Part shown: piece by piece, positions 14,501 to 24,038 of the stretch
Position numbering within the stretch: position 1 is the stretch's first letter
Layout of the letters: every line of letters starts with the position of its first letter
Source: JAVKSM01 sp039583705
GTDB lineage: Bacteria; Actinomycetota; Actinomycetes; Mycobacteriales; Pseudonocardiaceae
Assembly (NCBI GenBank): GCA_039583705.1
Contig: JAVKSM010000030.1
Coordinates: forward strand, 1 to 27,660
Length of the DNA: 27,660 nucleotides
Direction of reading: 5' to 3'
The notes under the pieces: generated by a model
What the model saw: the letters and a program-made list of their open reading frames with translations, nothing else
Databases searched by the model: none
What the model was told of the DNA's origin: nothing
Position numbers and translations under genes: made by a program

Positions 14501-15511
14501 TCAACTCTGGGCCGTGCGCCAGCGGTCGACGATCTGCTGGCCGTAGCGCGCGAGCACCCGGGAGCGCAGGTAGGCGTCGGTCCGGGGCACCGGTTCCAGG
14601 AAGATCTCGTCGAGGTCGGCGAACTCGGTCCGCAGTTCCTCGTCCAGCCGCACGCACGCGCGTTCCAGGCCGGCCGAGTCCAGACCGTCGTTGAAGTCCA
14701 CCCGGGCGCACACCAGGACGCGGTCGGTGCCCACGAGCATCGTCAGCAGGTCGACCACCTGGTCGACCTCCGGTGCGGCGGTGAGCCGCTCCCGCACCGC
14801 GGTCACCAGGTGCGGATCGGCTTGGGCGCCGATGAGCAGGTTCTTGTTGGTGCGTCCGAGGATCCACGCCACCAGGGTGAGCAGGACGCCGATGAGCAGG
14901 GAGGCGAGCCCGTCGAACAGGGCGAGGCCGGTGAGCTGGTGCAGCAGCACGCCGGCGAACGCCAGCAGCAGCCCGACCAGCGCCGCGCTGTCCTCCAGCA
15001 GCACCGTCTTGACCGTCGGATCGTCCGTCGTGCGCAGGGAGGCCAGGAGCCGGCGCCCTTCCTGGTTGGCCTCGTCGCGGGTCTGGCGCAGCGCCCGCAC
15101 CCAGGACGTGCCCTCGATGAGCGCGGACAGCGCGAGCACGAGGTAGGCCACCCATACCAGGGTCTCCTTGCCGCCGCCGCCGAGGATCGTGCCCCCGCCC
15201 TGGTAGAAGGCGAACACCGCGCCCGAGACGAAGATCGAGACAGCGGCGATGAGGGACCAGAAGAAACGCTCCTTGCCGTAGCCGAACGGGTGGCTGCGGT
15301 CGGCGGGCCGGTCGGAGCGGCGCAGCGCGGTGAGCAGCAACCCCTCGTTGACGGTGTCGGCGACGGAGTGCGCCGCCTCCGACAGCAGCGCCGGAGACCC
15401 GGTGAACAAACCGGCCACGGCCTTCATCGCCGCGATCGCCGCGTTCGCACCCAGCGCGATGACGACGGTGAGCGTGCTCTCCCCAGCCTGTTTCTTCCTG
15501 GAGTCCGGCAC
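14501..15511 (-). CDS. Cation diffusion facilitator transporter
   Basis: This 336-residue inner membrane exporter of divalent metals (Zn, Mn, Fe or Co) belongs to the CDF family. The first metal site motif, H48-S-V-A-D52, lies in SEAAHSVADTVNEG, and the HPFGYGKERFFWSL loop (74-87) is a signature. The second site region is LLEDSAALVGLL (171-182), followed by FDGLASLLIG. Six hydrophobic helices precede a cytoplasmic domain of about 90 residues with VDFNDGLDSAGLERA. The start is GTG 15511. The gene is on the same strand as dcd and the Fe-S reductase, with gaps of 55 and 141 bases. The transported metal cannot be named. Confidence 0.92.
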   Translation of the reverse strand: MPDSRKKQAGESTLTVVIALGANAAIAAMKAVAGLFTGSPALLSEAAHSVADTVNEGLLLTALRRSDRPADRSHPFGYGKERFFWSLIAAVSIFVSGAVFAFYQGGGTILGGGGKETLVWVAYLVLALSALIEGTSWVRALRQTRDEANQEGRRLLASLRTTDDPTVKTVLLEDSAALVGLLLAFAGVLLHQLTGLALFDGLASLLIGVLLTLVAWILGRTNKNLLIGAQADPHLVTAVRERLTAAPEVDQVVDLLTMLVGTDRVLVCARVDFNDGLDSAGLERACVRLDEELRTEFADLDEIFLEPVPRTDAYLRSRVLARYGQQIVDRWRTAQS

Positions 15512-15652
15512 CGTCTCAGGGTATGGCCGTCCGGACGCCCGCGCCCGGGGCCGGTGTCCTTCCCAGCATGGCGACGAGGGCAGGCTGACGCTGGCGAAGA
15601 GTTGGCCGACGCTCTGACGGGTGGCGCGCCAACCAGATCAAGCCTGGGTGGT

Positions 15653-17926
15653 CTACGTCAAGGGCCCGTCCTCGTCGGTCAGCTGGCCGCGCTTGACGGC
15701 CGCGAGCAGCAACTGGGAGACGTCCTGGACCCGCAGTGACCGCCCGGTGCCCTCACCCTGGCGCTGGGTGAGCCCGTCGGTGAGCATGACCCGGCAGAAC
15801 GGGCACGCGCTGGCGATGGTGGCCGACCCGCCAGCCCCTACCGTGCTGATCGCCTCGTCGACCCGGTCCAGGTTGACCCGCTTGCCGATCTGCTCTTCCA
15901 TCCACATCCGCGCCCCTCCGGCGCCGCAGCAGAACGAGCGGTCGGCGTGCCGGGGCATCTCGGTCAGCGTTGCCCCGGCGGCGCCGATGAGTTCGCGCGG
16001 CGGGATGTAGACCTGGTTGTGGCGGCCCAGGTAGCAGGGATCGTGGTAGGTGACCTGCCCGCCCCCGTTCGGACCGGCGGCGCCGTCCGGCGGCGGCACC
16101 GGCACCAGTCGGTGCTCCCGCACCAGCGAGTTGAGCAACTGGGTGTGGTGGACGACCTCGTAGTGCCCGGCGAGCTGCGGGTACTCCCGACCCAGGGTGT
16201 TGAAGCAGTGTGGACAGGTCGTGACGATCTTCCGACGGCCCGGCTCGCGGCCCTCGAAGACGGTGTCGAGGGTCTCGACACTCTGCTGTGCGAGCATCTG
16301 GAAGAGGAATTCGTTGCCCGAGCGGCGCGCCGGGTCGCCGTTGCAGGTTTCCGCCGTGCCGAGCACGACGTAGCGGACTCCCGCGGTGTGCAGCAACTCC
16401 GCGGTGGCCCGGATCGTCGTGCGGGCGTTCTCGTCGAACGCCCCCGCGCAGCCGACGAAGAAGAGGTACTCGACGTCCTCGGCGAGTTCCCCGTCGAACA
16501 CCGCGACCTCGAAGTCCAGGCCCTTGGCCCAGTCCATCCGGGTCGAGCTGTTCTGCCCCCAGGGGTTGCCCTTGTTCTCCAGGTTGCGAAACAGCACTCC
16601 GAGTTCGGTGGGGAACTCCGACTCGATGAGCACCTGATGACGGCGCATGTCGACGATGTGGTCGACGTGCTCGATGTCGACGGGACACTGCTCGACGCAC
16701 GCGCCGCACGTCGTGCACGACCACAGCACGTCCGGGTCGATGACCCCGCCGACCTCGGCGGAACCGACCAGCGGGCGGGTGGCCTGTTGGGGGCCGGAGC
16801 CGACGACCCGGCCGTAGCCCGACTCGGGAACACCGTGCCCGTCGGCCGCGCGGCGCGCCTCGGACACGCCCTTCGATTCAGCCGCGTCCTCCGCCGGCCC
16901 GGTTCCGCGCCACCCGGGCCGGTCGTCGAGGAGGTGGGGCGCCTTGGCGAACAGGTGGTCGCGCAGGTCCGTGATCACGAGCTTGGGGTTCAGCGGCTTG
17001 CCGGTGTTCCAGGCCGGGCACTGGCTCTGACAGCGCCCGCACTCGGTGCAGGTGGCGAAGTCGAGCATGCCCTTCCACGTGAAGTCCTCGACCGTGCCGC
17101 GTCCGAAGATCGCGTCCTCGTCGGGGTCGGAGAAGTCGATGTCCTTCCCCCCGGACTGCATGGGCAGCAGCGGGCCCAGCGCCACGGGCAGCCGCTTGGT
17201 GATGACGTTCAGCGGCGCCAGCGCGATGTGCAGGTGCTTCGAGTAGGCGACGATGACGAGGAACCCGCTGATCACCGAAATGTTCGCGAGGATGAGCGCC
17301 GTCTCCACCGCGTCGTTGGCGCCGACCCCGAACGGGGCGAAGCCCAGACTCAGCGCGTGTGATGCGAAGGCGGCCCAGGACTGGCCGAACGGGAAGTGGC
17401 CGGTGTTCACCTGCGCCGCCCGGTACCCGAGCAGCGTGAGGATCACAGCGGCGATCATCAGCAGGACGACCCAGGCGGCGCCGGTGTGGGAGCCGTAGAA
17501 CCGCGAGCCGCGCTGCCGGCGGCCCGGCGCCTGCCGGATGCGCGTCACGGTGAAGGCGGCCAGCGCGACCAGCACGGCGACCATGAAGAAGTCCTCGAAG
17601 AAGCCGAGCACCGGGCTGCGGCCGAAGCCCGGCCAGGCGAAGTCAGGGGTGAACAGCGCACCCCACGCCTCGACGATCGTGAAGCCGAGGACGAGGAAAC
17701 CCCAGAACGTGAAGAAGTGCGCGACGCCGGGCGCCGACCAGCGCAACAGCCGCCGCTGACCGAACACCTCGGCCACCGCTGCCTTGATCCGCCCGCTGAG
17801 GTCGTCGAGCCGGCCCGGAGCGGGCTGCCCGGAGCTGACGAGGCGGTACAGCCACCAGGCGCGGCGTCCGGCCACTGCGAGCGCGACCCCGGTGACGAGC
17901 CAGCCCACGACCAGGCGGACGACCAC
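15653..17926 (-). CDS. Membrane heterodisulfide-reductase-like Fe-S oxidoreductase
   Basis: This 757-residue protein is of the Rv0338c type. The N-terminal third has about five membrane helices resembling a NarI/HdrE-like quinone-interacting domain (AHFFTFWGFLVLGFTIVEA). Two [4Fe-4S] ferredoxin motifs follow: CTECGRCQSQCP near residue 293 and CTTCGACVEQCP near 404. The C-terminal half has two cysteine-rich CCG-type regions (TAETCNGDP...TTCPHCFNTLG, and YHDPCYLGRHNQ...SFCCGAGGARM). It probably passes electrons between quinones and a soluble acceptor. GTG at 17926 has GGAGGAGG just before it, so the open frame back to 18178 is rejected. A charged linker of about 70 residues separates the two ferredoxin motifs. 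Confidence 0.92.
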   Translation of the reverse strand: MVVRLVVGWLVTGVALAVAGRRAWWLYRLVSSGQPAPGRLDDLSGRIKAAVAEVFGQRRLLRWSAPGVAHFFTFWGFLVLGFTIVEAWGALFTPDFAWPGFGRSPVLGFFEDFFMVAVLVALAAFTVTRIRQAPGRRQRGSRFYGSHTGAAWVVLLMIAAVILTLLGYRAAQVNTGHFPFGQSWAAFASHALSLGFAPFGVGANDAVETALILANISVISGFLVIVAYSKHLHIALAPLNVITKRLPVALGPLLPMQSGGKDIDFSDPDEDAIFGRGTVEDFTWKGMLDFATCTECGRCQSQCPAWNTGKPLNPKLVITDLRDHLFAKAPHLLDDRPGWRGTGPAEDAAESKGVSEARRAADGHGVPESGYGRVVGSGPQQATRPLVGSAEVGGVIDPDVLWSCTTCGACVEQCPVDIEHVDHIVDMRRHQVLIESEFPTELGVLFRNLENKGNPWGQNSSTRMDWAKGLDFEVAVFDGELAEDVEYLFFVGCAGAFDENARTTIRATAELLHTAGVRYVVLGTAETCNGDPARRSGNEFLFQMLAQQSVETLDTVFEGREPGRRKIVTTCPHCFNTLGREYPQLAGHYEVVHHTQLLNSLVREHRLVPVPPPDGAAGPNGGGQVTYHDPCYLGRHNQVYIPPRELIGAAGATLTEMPRHADRSFCCGAGGARMWMEEQIGKRVNLDRVDEAISTVGAGGSATIASACPFCRVMLTDGLTQRQGEGTGRSLRVQDVSQLLLAAVKRGQLTDEDGPLT

Positions 17927-18438
17927 GGTTCCTCCTCCGGGTGGCCCGGTCGCCGCATGCACGCTTCGGCTCCCGACGTCCGGTTGACGCTGGTGCAGCG
18001 TAGTCCGGTGACCGCTGGGAGGTCGTACGACTGTGACCGTTGTTACCGGCGGGTAGACAGGGCGCCGGGAGTGACTGGACAGCCGGTGGGCGCCGGGATG
18101 TTCACGCGGCGCCCACGTCGTCTGCCACGTCGGCTGCCACGGCTGCGGCCAGCGCGACCCGGAGGACGAGTAGACCACGCTGGGTGAGCGCCGGCCGCCT
18201 GTTCAGCCTCTGATGGCCCAACCCGTCGTCGCCATCACCGCTGCGGACACGCACCGCAGCCGACCCGTGCCCGCCGCCCGTCTATGGTCTCCGGACGGCC
18301 CTTTATCTCGACACCTCCGCGTGGTCTACTCGTTCCCCGGGACGCGCCCGGCCGGATCGGGGTGCCTCGCGGCGCGTCAGGGGCTGTGGTGCTGGACCAC
18401 GCGTGTCAAGCCCCGCCGCGCAGGAGGAGGGACGGCCG
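17927..18438. promoter_or_regulatory. 512-base divergent intergenic region
   Basis: This gap separates the leftward Fe-S reductase from the rightward secretion operon and must hold both promoters; I could not assign boxes confidently. It holds a palindrome GTCGTACGAC (18022-18031) flanked by near-identical GTGACCG(C/T)TG copies at 18008-18017 and 18033-18042. It also has a 7-bp stem GCTGCGG/CCGCAGC (18240-18260). No coding frame here is convincing. Confidence 0.5.
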
Positions 18439-18705
18439 ATGATTGCGCTGCTTGCGGCAACCGATGTCGTCGCCCAGCAGGACATAACCACCAACGGCCT
18501 GCAGGGCTGGCTGAAGGACAATGTAGTCCCGTTGGTGCTGCTCGGCATCGCGATCACCCTGTTGTGGATCGGTGGTCGCGGTGACCACGCCGGGGTGGCC
18601 CGGCGCAGCATCGGGCTCATCGTCGGGTTGGCGGCGCTCGGCATCGCGCTCTCGGGCAACGGCGCGGCGGTCGGCGAAGCCCTCGCCAAGCTCATCACCG
18701 GCTGA
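18439..18705 (+). CDS. Small two-helix membrane protein, VirB2/TrbC-like position
   Basis: This 88-residue membrane protein opens the secretion operon. ATG 18439 is preceded by GGAGGAGG (18423-18430) with an 8-base gap. A hydrophobic start (MIALLAATD) may be a short signal. Two membrane segments follow: VVPLVLLGIAITLLWIG (about 33-49) and RSIGLIVGLAALGIALSG (about 58-75), joined by a short charged loop (GRGDHAGVAR). The size, topology and place before the VirB3- and VirB4-like genes match pilin-like VirB2/TrbC proteins or the small membrane proteins of actinomycete conjugation clusters. Sequence identity to VirB2 is not visible, so the role rests on position. Its TGA shares a base with the next ATG. 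Confidence 0.7.
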   Translation: MIALLAATDVVAQQDITTNGLQGWLKDNVVPLVLLGIAITLLWIGGRGDHAGVARRSIGLIVGLAALGIALSGNGAAVGEALAKLITG

Positions 18706-19148
18706 TGCTGGTTCGCACCGACGACGAGGTCTACCGTGTCGACTCGGTATGGCTCGGCCCCCCGCGCGCGACCTTTCCCTGGCGGGCCCGTTACTCGAGT
18801 TACGCGGTCGGCGTGCTCGTCATGCTCGCCGTCATGTTCGTCCAGCGCCGGCTCGGCATCCAGCTCGGCTTCTTCTCGATCGCGTGGGCGCTGCTCATCA
18901 CCGTGGTCGTCACCCGTTTCGTGGGGCGCCGCATCAACGACGAGCGGCCGTTGACGGAGTGGGTTGCGCTGTTCCTGCACGAGTTGTCCGGCCCCCGACG
19001 GCGCGAGCAGCGCCGGGGCGGCCCGCTGTCGGCCGGGCACGTCCGGGTGCGGCCGGAGCGGGGGGTACCGCGAAGACGCCGGGGGCGCCCGGGGGGCAGG
19101 AGTCGTCTGAAGGAGGACCGGCGTGCTACGGCGCAAGCCCAGCCGTGA
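18705..19148 (+). CDS. VirB3/TcpE-like membrane protein of the secretion operon
   Basis: This 147-residue protein has two close membrane segments (YAVGVLVMLAVMFV, about 31-45, and FFSIAWALLITVVVTRFV, about 54-71). A conserved-looking amphipathic stretch follows (RINDERPLTEWVALFLHEL). This hairpin topology directly before a VirB4 ATPase is that of VirB3 and of TcpE/PrgI in Gram-positive conjugation systems, which recruit the ATPase to the membrane. The last 50 residues are Arg/Gly-rich and may be an artefact of overlap with the next gene, although the frame stays open to TGA at 19148. ATG at 18705 overlaps the preceding TGA (TGATG). Confidence 0.7.
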   Translation: MLVRTDDEVYRVDSVWLGPPRATFPWRARYSSYAVGVLVMLAVMFVQRRLGIQLGFFSIAWALLITVVVTRFVGRRINDERPLTEWVALFLHELSGPRRREQRRGGPLSAGHVRVRPERGVPRRRRGRPGGRSRLKEDRRATAQAQP

Positions 19149-22026
19149 TGCCGGCGGTGTGCGGCCGGCTGCGCACAACCCGGGGACGCGGGGCTTCGGC
19201 CGGACCCTGGCCGGGCAGACCGCGGCTCCCCGCTTCGTCCCGACCGTCGCGCTGCGGTGCATCGACGGCCATCTCGCCCGCACCGGCAGTACCGTCACCG
19301 CCTGGTACCGGCTGGCGCCGCAGCCGTGGAGCTTCCGCAGCGACGCCCAGCGCGAGCTGCTCATCCATCAGGTCGCGGCGCAGCTCGGCGAGCTGCAGGG
19401 CAGGTGGCTGCACCTGCGGGTGACGACCCGCCCGTACCCGGTGGCGATGTGGGCCGAGGCGTTCGACCACAACGCGCTCGACCGTCTCCCGGACGTCGCT
19501 GGCGCACTGGGATGGGACGCCTTCCTCGAGGGCGAGCAGCGCCACCTCATGGGCCTGTCGATGAGCGACAAGGAGGTGTTCCTCGGCGTCGAGGTGTCGG
19601 GTCGCAACCTGCTCGACCGGTGGCTGGAGCGGGCGGCGCCGGTGCTCGGCAAGCTGATCCCGGCGGCGGCCCACGCCGAGCTGTCCGCCTTGGACGCGGA
19701 GATCCGTCACGTCGACGATCTCGTCACCGGGGCCGGCCTGGAGGCCGTGCCGGCCACCGCCGAGGACATGGCCTGGCTCATGCACCGCTCGGTCAGCCTC
19801 GGCCTGCCGGCGCCGCGCGCCGTCTGCCCGGTGCCCGGCGAGGTGTGGGAGACCGAGGACCTGGCTTGTTTCACCGACGGCGTCGAGCTGCACCAGCAGC
19901 CCTACGCGCCGACCGTGCAGGTGGTCGGGCGGTGGGGGACCCAGACCGTCTCACGTTACGTCGCAGTGCTGTCCGTCGGGCTCATGGACGCGCTGCGCAT
20001 CCCGGAGGCCGACGACCCGTGGATGCAGCGGTCGGACCGGCTGCCGTTCCCCGTCGAGTGGTCGGCGCGGCTCTACGTCCGTCGCCCGGAGGAGGTGACC
20101 GGGGAGCTGCAGCGGCAGATGGGCAAGGTGCGCTCCCAGATCCGGCACTACACCTCCGATCACGACCTCGACCCACCGATGTCGCTGGCCCGCCAAGCCG
20201 ACCGGGTGCTGGAGATCGAGGACGAGCTGTCGGGCGGGCTCACCCAGCTCAACACCCGCACCTACGGGTGGTGGCGGGTCGCGGTGTCCGGGCGGGACGA
20301 GTCCGAGGCGCTGTCGCGGGCGCAGCAGGTCGTCGACCTGTACCGGCCTCGGGTGGCGATCGAGCACCCGGAGGCGCAGTACCGCTACGCCCGGGAGTTC
20401 ATCCCCGGCGAGCCGCTCGCCTCCACCGCCTACCGCCGTCGCGGCTCTGTCACCTGGGCGGCGGCTGGGGTGCCGGCGGCGTCGGCGTCGGTGGGGGACC
20501 GGCGGGGGATCCTGCTCGGCGAGACCTGCACGGCCACCCGGCGGCCGGTCGCGTGGGATCCGTGGCTGGCCCAGGAGGTGCGCCGGGCATCGGGCCTCAC
20601 GGCGGTCGTCGGCGGCCTGGGCTCCGGCAAGTCCTTCCTCACCGGGCTGATCGTCTACAAGACGCTGCGGGCGGGGGCGCGCTGGACGCTGCTCGACCCC
20701 TCCGGCCCGCTGGCGCGGTTGACGACGCTGCCCGAGCTGGCGCCCTCCGCGCGACACATCAACCTGCTGCGCGCCGAGCCCGGCATCCTCAACCCCTACC
20801 GGGTGGTCGCCGAGCCGCACCGGGAGCACTTCGCGGACGAGGAGGACCCCGAGCGGGCGTGGCGCCGGGAGCGCTCGCTGGCCTCGGCCACCCGTCGGCG
20901 GCTGGTGCTCGACGTGCTCACCGGGCTGCTGCCCTACGACGTCGCCCGCCTGCCGCAGACCCGCATCGTGCTGCTGCGGGCCGTCCGGGAGGTCGGCGGG
21001 GCCATCGACCGGCACCCCGGCCAGGTGGTCGACACGCTGCGTCGGCACGCCCGTGCCGGGGAGCAGCACGCCGGGGTGGTGGCCGACTTCCTCGACGAGC
21101 GGCGCGACCTGCCGCAGGCCGCGCTGCTGTTCCCGGACACCTCGCTCGGCGCGGACCTTCGCACGAGTATCGAGCGGGCCGAGGAGGACTATCGGCTGAC
21201 CGTCCTGACCATGCAGGGGATGTCGCTGCCGCGGCCCGGCTCACCGCGGGAGGAGTGGACCGACGCCGAGTCGCTGGCCGTCGAACTGCTCAACCTGGCG
21301 TCCTGGCTGACCCAGCGCACCATCTACGAGGCCGACCGGAACCTGCGCAAGGGTGTGGCGCTGGACGAGACCCACTTCCTGTCGCAGATCCCCACCGGCA
21401 AGGTGCTCATCGACCGACTGGCGCGGGACTCCCGCAAGTTCAACGTCCGGGCGCTGTTCGCCTCCCAGCTCGCCGGCGACCTGCTGCGGGTGTCCGGGTT
21501 CGCGTCGCTGGTCAACGCGGTGTTCGTCGGGCGCACCGACGACGAGGAGGCACAAGCGGAGGCGCTGCGGCTGCTGCGGGTGCCGACCGGCGTCGGGTAC
21601 GAGGCGATGCTCGGCACGCTGTCGCCCCGCCCGCGCCACGACGACCGGCCCGACGACACCCCGCGCCAGTTCGTCTTCGCCGACGGGCACGGCGGGGTCG
21701 AGAAGATCCGCATCGACCTGGAGGGCCCCCACGTGGCGCACCTGCGCAACGCGTTGGACACCAACCCCGACGCCAGCCGGATCGCCGCCCGGCCGGGGGC
21801 GCCGTCGGCGGTCGTCGCGGTGGCCACCGCCGCGCTGGTGGCACCGGACGAGCCGCCGCTGGAGGAGGACCCGTTGGGCTCCGCGCGGCACCCGTTGGAG
21901 GCAGAACTGGATGCCGACCTCGAGCCGGACGACCCCGGCCGCCACGCGCCGGGCGGCGGCGGTGCTGGCGGCGGCGGCCAGCGCGAGGAGCAGACCAGGG
22001 TGCCGGCCCGCAAGGGCACCCGGTGA
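19123..22026 (+). CDS. VirB4-type conjugation ATPase
   Basis: This 967-residue ATPase would power assembly or transport in the secretion complex. The N-terminal half (about 1-480) is the VirB4/TraC-type domain, which contacts membrane partners. The motor domain has Walker A GGLGSGKS at 497-504, LLDPSGP near 523-529 and Walker B with D748-E749 in GVALDETHFL. A later sensor-like segment is NVRALFASQLAGDLL. The tail is low-complexity Gly/Pro (HAPGGGGAGGGG). GTG 19123 has AGGAGG six bases upstream and overlaps the preceding gene by 26 bases. Its end overlaps the next start (GTGA). In Gram-positive systems the equivalent is TcpF or ConE. Confidence 0.92.
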   Translation: MLRRKPSRDAGGVRPAAHNPGTRGFGRTLAGQTAAPRFVPTVALRCIDGHLARTGSTVTAWYRLAPQPWSFRSDAQRELLIHQVAAQLGELQGRWLHLRVTTRPYPVAMWAEAFDHNALDRLPDVAGALGWDAFLEGEQRHLMGLSMSDKEVFLGVEVSGRNLLDRWLERAAPVLGKLIPAAAHAELSALDAEIRHVDDLVTGAGLEAVPATAEDMAWLMHRSVSLGLPAPRAVCPVPGEVWETEDLACFTDGVELHQQPYAPTVQVVGRWGTQTVSRYVAVLSVGLMDALRIPEADDPWMQRSDRLPFPVEWSARLYVRRPEEVTGELQRQMGKVRSQIRHYTSDHDLDPPMSLARQADRVLEIEDELSGGLTQLNTRTYGWWRVAVSGRDESEALSRAQQVVDLYRPRVAIEHPEAQYRYAREFIPGEPLASTAYRRRGSVTWAAAGVPAASASVGDRRGILLGETCTATRRPVAWDPWLAQEVRRASGLTAVVGGLGSGKSFLTGLIVYKTLRAGARWTLLDPSGPLARLTTLPELAPSARHINLLRAEPGILNPYRVVAEPHREHFADEEDPERAWRRERSLASATRRRLVLDVLTGLLPYDVARLPQTRIVLLRAVREVGGAIDRHPGQVVDTLRRHARAGEQHAGVVADFLDERRDLPQAALLFPDTSLGADLRTSIERAEEDYRLTVLTMQGMSLPRPGSPREEWTDAESLAVELLNLASWLTQRTIYEADRNLRKGVALDETHFLSQIPTGKVLIDRLARDSRKFNVRALFASQLAGDLLRVSGFASLVNAVFVGRTDDEEAQAEALRLLRVPTGVGYEAMLGTLSPRPRHDDRPDDTPRQFVFADGHGGVEKIRIDLEGPHVAHLRNALDTNPDASRIAARPGAPSAVVAVATAALVAPDEPPLEEDPLGSARHPLEAELDADLEPDDPGRHAPGGGGAGGGGQREEQTRVPARKGTR

Positions 22027-24038
22027 TCCTCGTCCTGTGCCTCGTCGCCGCAGCCCTGGTCGTGGGGCTGCGCCGCCGCCGCACTTCCAGGCGGCGCCCG
22101 GCTCCCCGCAGGTGGGTGGCGCTGGGCGTGGTGGCGGCGCTGCTCACGGCCGGCGCGGTGGTCGGGTCGCCGGCGCTGGCCGCCCCGTTCGACTGCAAGA
22201 GCCCGCCCGAACCCGACCGCCCCGCCACCGGGCTCGTCGGCTCGCTCGACCCGGCGCCGATCGGGGTCGGCACGCCGGGCAGCGTCTACGACGAGGTCGG
22301 CTATGCCGGACAGGTCTGGTACACCTACGACCTCGGGTGCGGGCCGGACGGAGTGCGCGACGCCTCGGCCACCACCGACACCTGGCTCGGCAACCAGGTC
22401 TTCAACGTGGCCAAGTTCCTGGTCGGCGGCGTCAACTGGGCGCACTACCTCATCCAGCGCGGCAGTGACCTGCTCTCGCCGCTGGACAACGTCATCAGGC
22501 AGGGCACGTCCGCGATGTACCACGCGGTGTTCACCACCTGGGTCGGGCTCGTGCTGCTGGTCCTCGCCGTCATCCTGCTCGTCCTGGCGGCGCGGGGCGA
22601 CCTTGCCCGGCAGGCGCTGCGGACCAGCGTGGCGCTGGCGGCGCTGGCCATCGCCGCCGCCGCCTACCTGGCGCCGCTGAACTGGTCGAAGGCCGCCGAC
22701 AGCCTGGTGCTCGACGGCGTGACCACCATGCAGGACGGCTTCCTGTCCCAGCTCGGGACCGGCGACAAGGACACCCTTCCCACCGTCCTCGTCGACCAGG
22801 TGATCTACAATAATTGGCTGCGCGGCGAGTTCGGCTCGCCTGACGTCCCACAGGCCCAGCAGCTCGGCCGGGACCTGCTGCGCGCCCAGACGTTCACCAA
22901 ACGCGAGGTTGCCCAGGGCCAGGACGGCCCGAGCCAGGTGCAGGCCAAGAAGGACCAGTTCACCGCGATCGCCGGCAAGATGGGTGACCGCTACCCCTAC
23001 TTCCAGGGCAAGTCCGGCAGCCGCCTCGGCGCCGGGGTGCTCGCGCTCGTCCAGGCGCTGTGCCTGGCGCTGTTCCAACTGCTGAGCAAGGTGCTCGTGC
23101 TGGTCGCCATGCTCGTGATCCGGCTGCTGGTGATGACCGCCCCGGCGGTGGCCGTGCTGGCGCTGCTCAAGCCCGAGGTGCTGCCGGCCGTCCTCAAGCT
23201 CGGCGGTGCGGCGGTGGTCAACGCGCTGCTCGTCGGCGGTCTGGCCGGGCTGCACGCGCTGCTCGTCGTCTCGTTGTTCAAGCCGGGCTCCGGGGTGGAC
23301 ACGTGGCTGGCGTTGCTCGTCACGGGCGTGGTCACCGTGATCCTCTGGGCGGTGGCCCGACCGTTCCGTCGGCTGGTGTCGATCGTGACGCTGACCCGCG
23401 ACCAGGTCAGCGGCTTCCTACCGCAGCCGGGCGGGGGCCCGATGTCAGGGGTCATGGCGCGGCTCCGCGCCGGCCGGCAGGACCGCCAGGAACAGTGGTG
23501 GGGTGAGCGGCGCTCGCGGTTCTCCGACGCTGGCCCGGGTGCCGGTGAGCGGGCCGGGGAACGACCGGAGACGGCGCCCGCCGCGGGCCGGCCGGTGATC
23601 AGGGTCGACGGGAGGGTGGTGCGTGCCGAGCCGGTGACGCCGGCGCTCGCCGGCCCGCCGCCCGGCTTCGCCGCGCTGGGGACGGGCCGGGCGGGGCGGG
23701 CCCGGGCGCGTGCGGAGATCGCGACCGAGGCTGGGCCGCGGGCGCTTCCGGCGGCCGGGCCGGCGCGACCCGCGGTGGACACCGGCGCCCCGGTGCGCGA
23801 CGACCCGCGCGCGGTGGCGGCGTGGGTGCCGGAGTCGCTGCCGTCCGCCGCCGCGGCTGCCGAGGAGGACCGGCTGATCTACCGCCGGCCGACGTCCGCC
23901 GACCGCCACCGCCGCGCGGTCGAACCCGACCTGGCCGAGGGCACGCCGGTGTACCGGATCTATCGCCCGAGCGGGCAGGTCGTCGCGACCAACGGCGTCC
24001 GGCCGGAGTGGCAGACGGGGGGGCGCGGTGCCGATTAG
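22023..24038 (+). CDS. VirB6/TrbL-like polytopic channel protein with long tail
   Basis: This 671-residue membrane protein starts at GTG 22023 inside the VirB4 stop. It has an N-terminal helix, a basic RRRRTSRRR stretch and a second hydrophobic segment ending LAAPFDCKS, so it is probably exported with one external domain. The conserved-looking core has QVFNVAKFLVGGVNWAHYL. Several helices follow at about 160-220 and 340-455. This is the layout of VirB6/TrbL/TcpH-type proteins that form the inner membrane channel. The last 215 residues are charged and Arg/Ala/Pro-rich, probably cytoplasmic, and include the segments WGERRSRFSDAG and TPVYRIYRPSG. A frame open far upstream lies within the ATPase gene and is ignored. 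Confidence 0.82.
   Translation: MILVLCLVAAALVVGLRRRRTSRRRPAPRRWVALGVVAALLTAGAVVGSPALAAPFDCKSPPEPDRPATGLVGSLDPAPIGVGTPGSVYDEVGYAGQVWYTYDLGCGPDGVRDASATTDTWLGNQVFNVAKFLVGGVNWAHYLIQRGSDLLSPLDNVIRQGTSAMYHAVFTTWVGLVLLVLAVILLVLAARGDLARQALRTSVALAALAIAAAAYLAPLNWSKAADSLVLDGVTTMQDGFLSQLGTGDKDTLPTVLVDQVIYNNWLRGEFGSPDVPQAQQLGRDLLRAQTFTKREVAQGQDGPSQVQAKKDQFTAIAGKMGDRYPYFQGKSGSRLGAGVLALVQALCLALFQLLSKVLVLVAMLVIRLLVMTAPAVAVLALLKPEVLPAVLKLGGAAVVNALLVGGLAGLHALLVVSLFKPGSGVDTWLALLVTGVVTVILWAVARPFRRLVSIVTLTRDQVSGFLPQPGGGPMSGVMARLRAGRQDRQEQWWGERRSRFSDAGPGAGERAGERPETAPAAGRPVIRVDGRVVRAEPVTPALAGPPPGFAALGTGRAGRARARAEIATEAGPRALPAAGPARPAVDTGAPVRDDPRAVAAWVPESLPSAAAAAEEDRLIYRRPTSADRHRRAVEPDLAEGTPVYRIYRPSGQVVATNGVRPEWQTGGRGAD

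Noticed and set aside
19257..22022. Long plus-strand frame inside the VirB4 gene
   Set aside because: It is continuous with the VirB6-like gene frame but lies within the ATPase gene. It reads as Arg/Ala/Gly low complexity without motifs, and the real start is GTG 22023.
21324..23255. Long minus-strand frame across the secretion genes
   Set aside because: It is antisense to two well supported genes, and it is His/Gln/Arg-rich with no domain.
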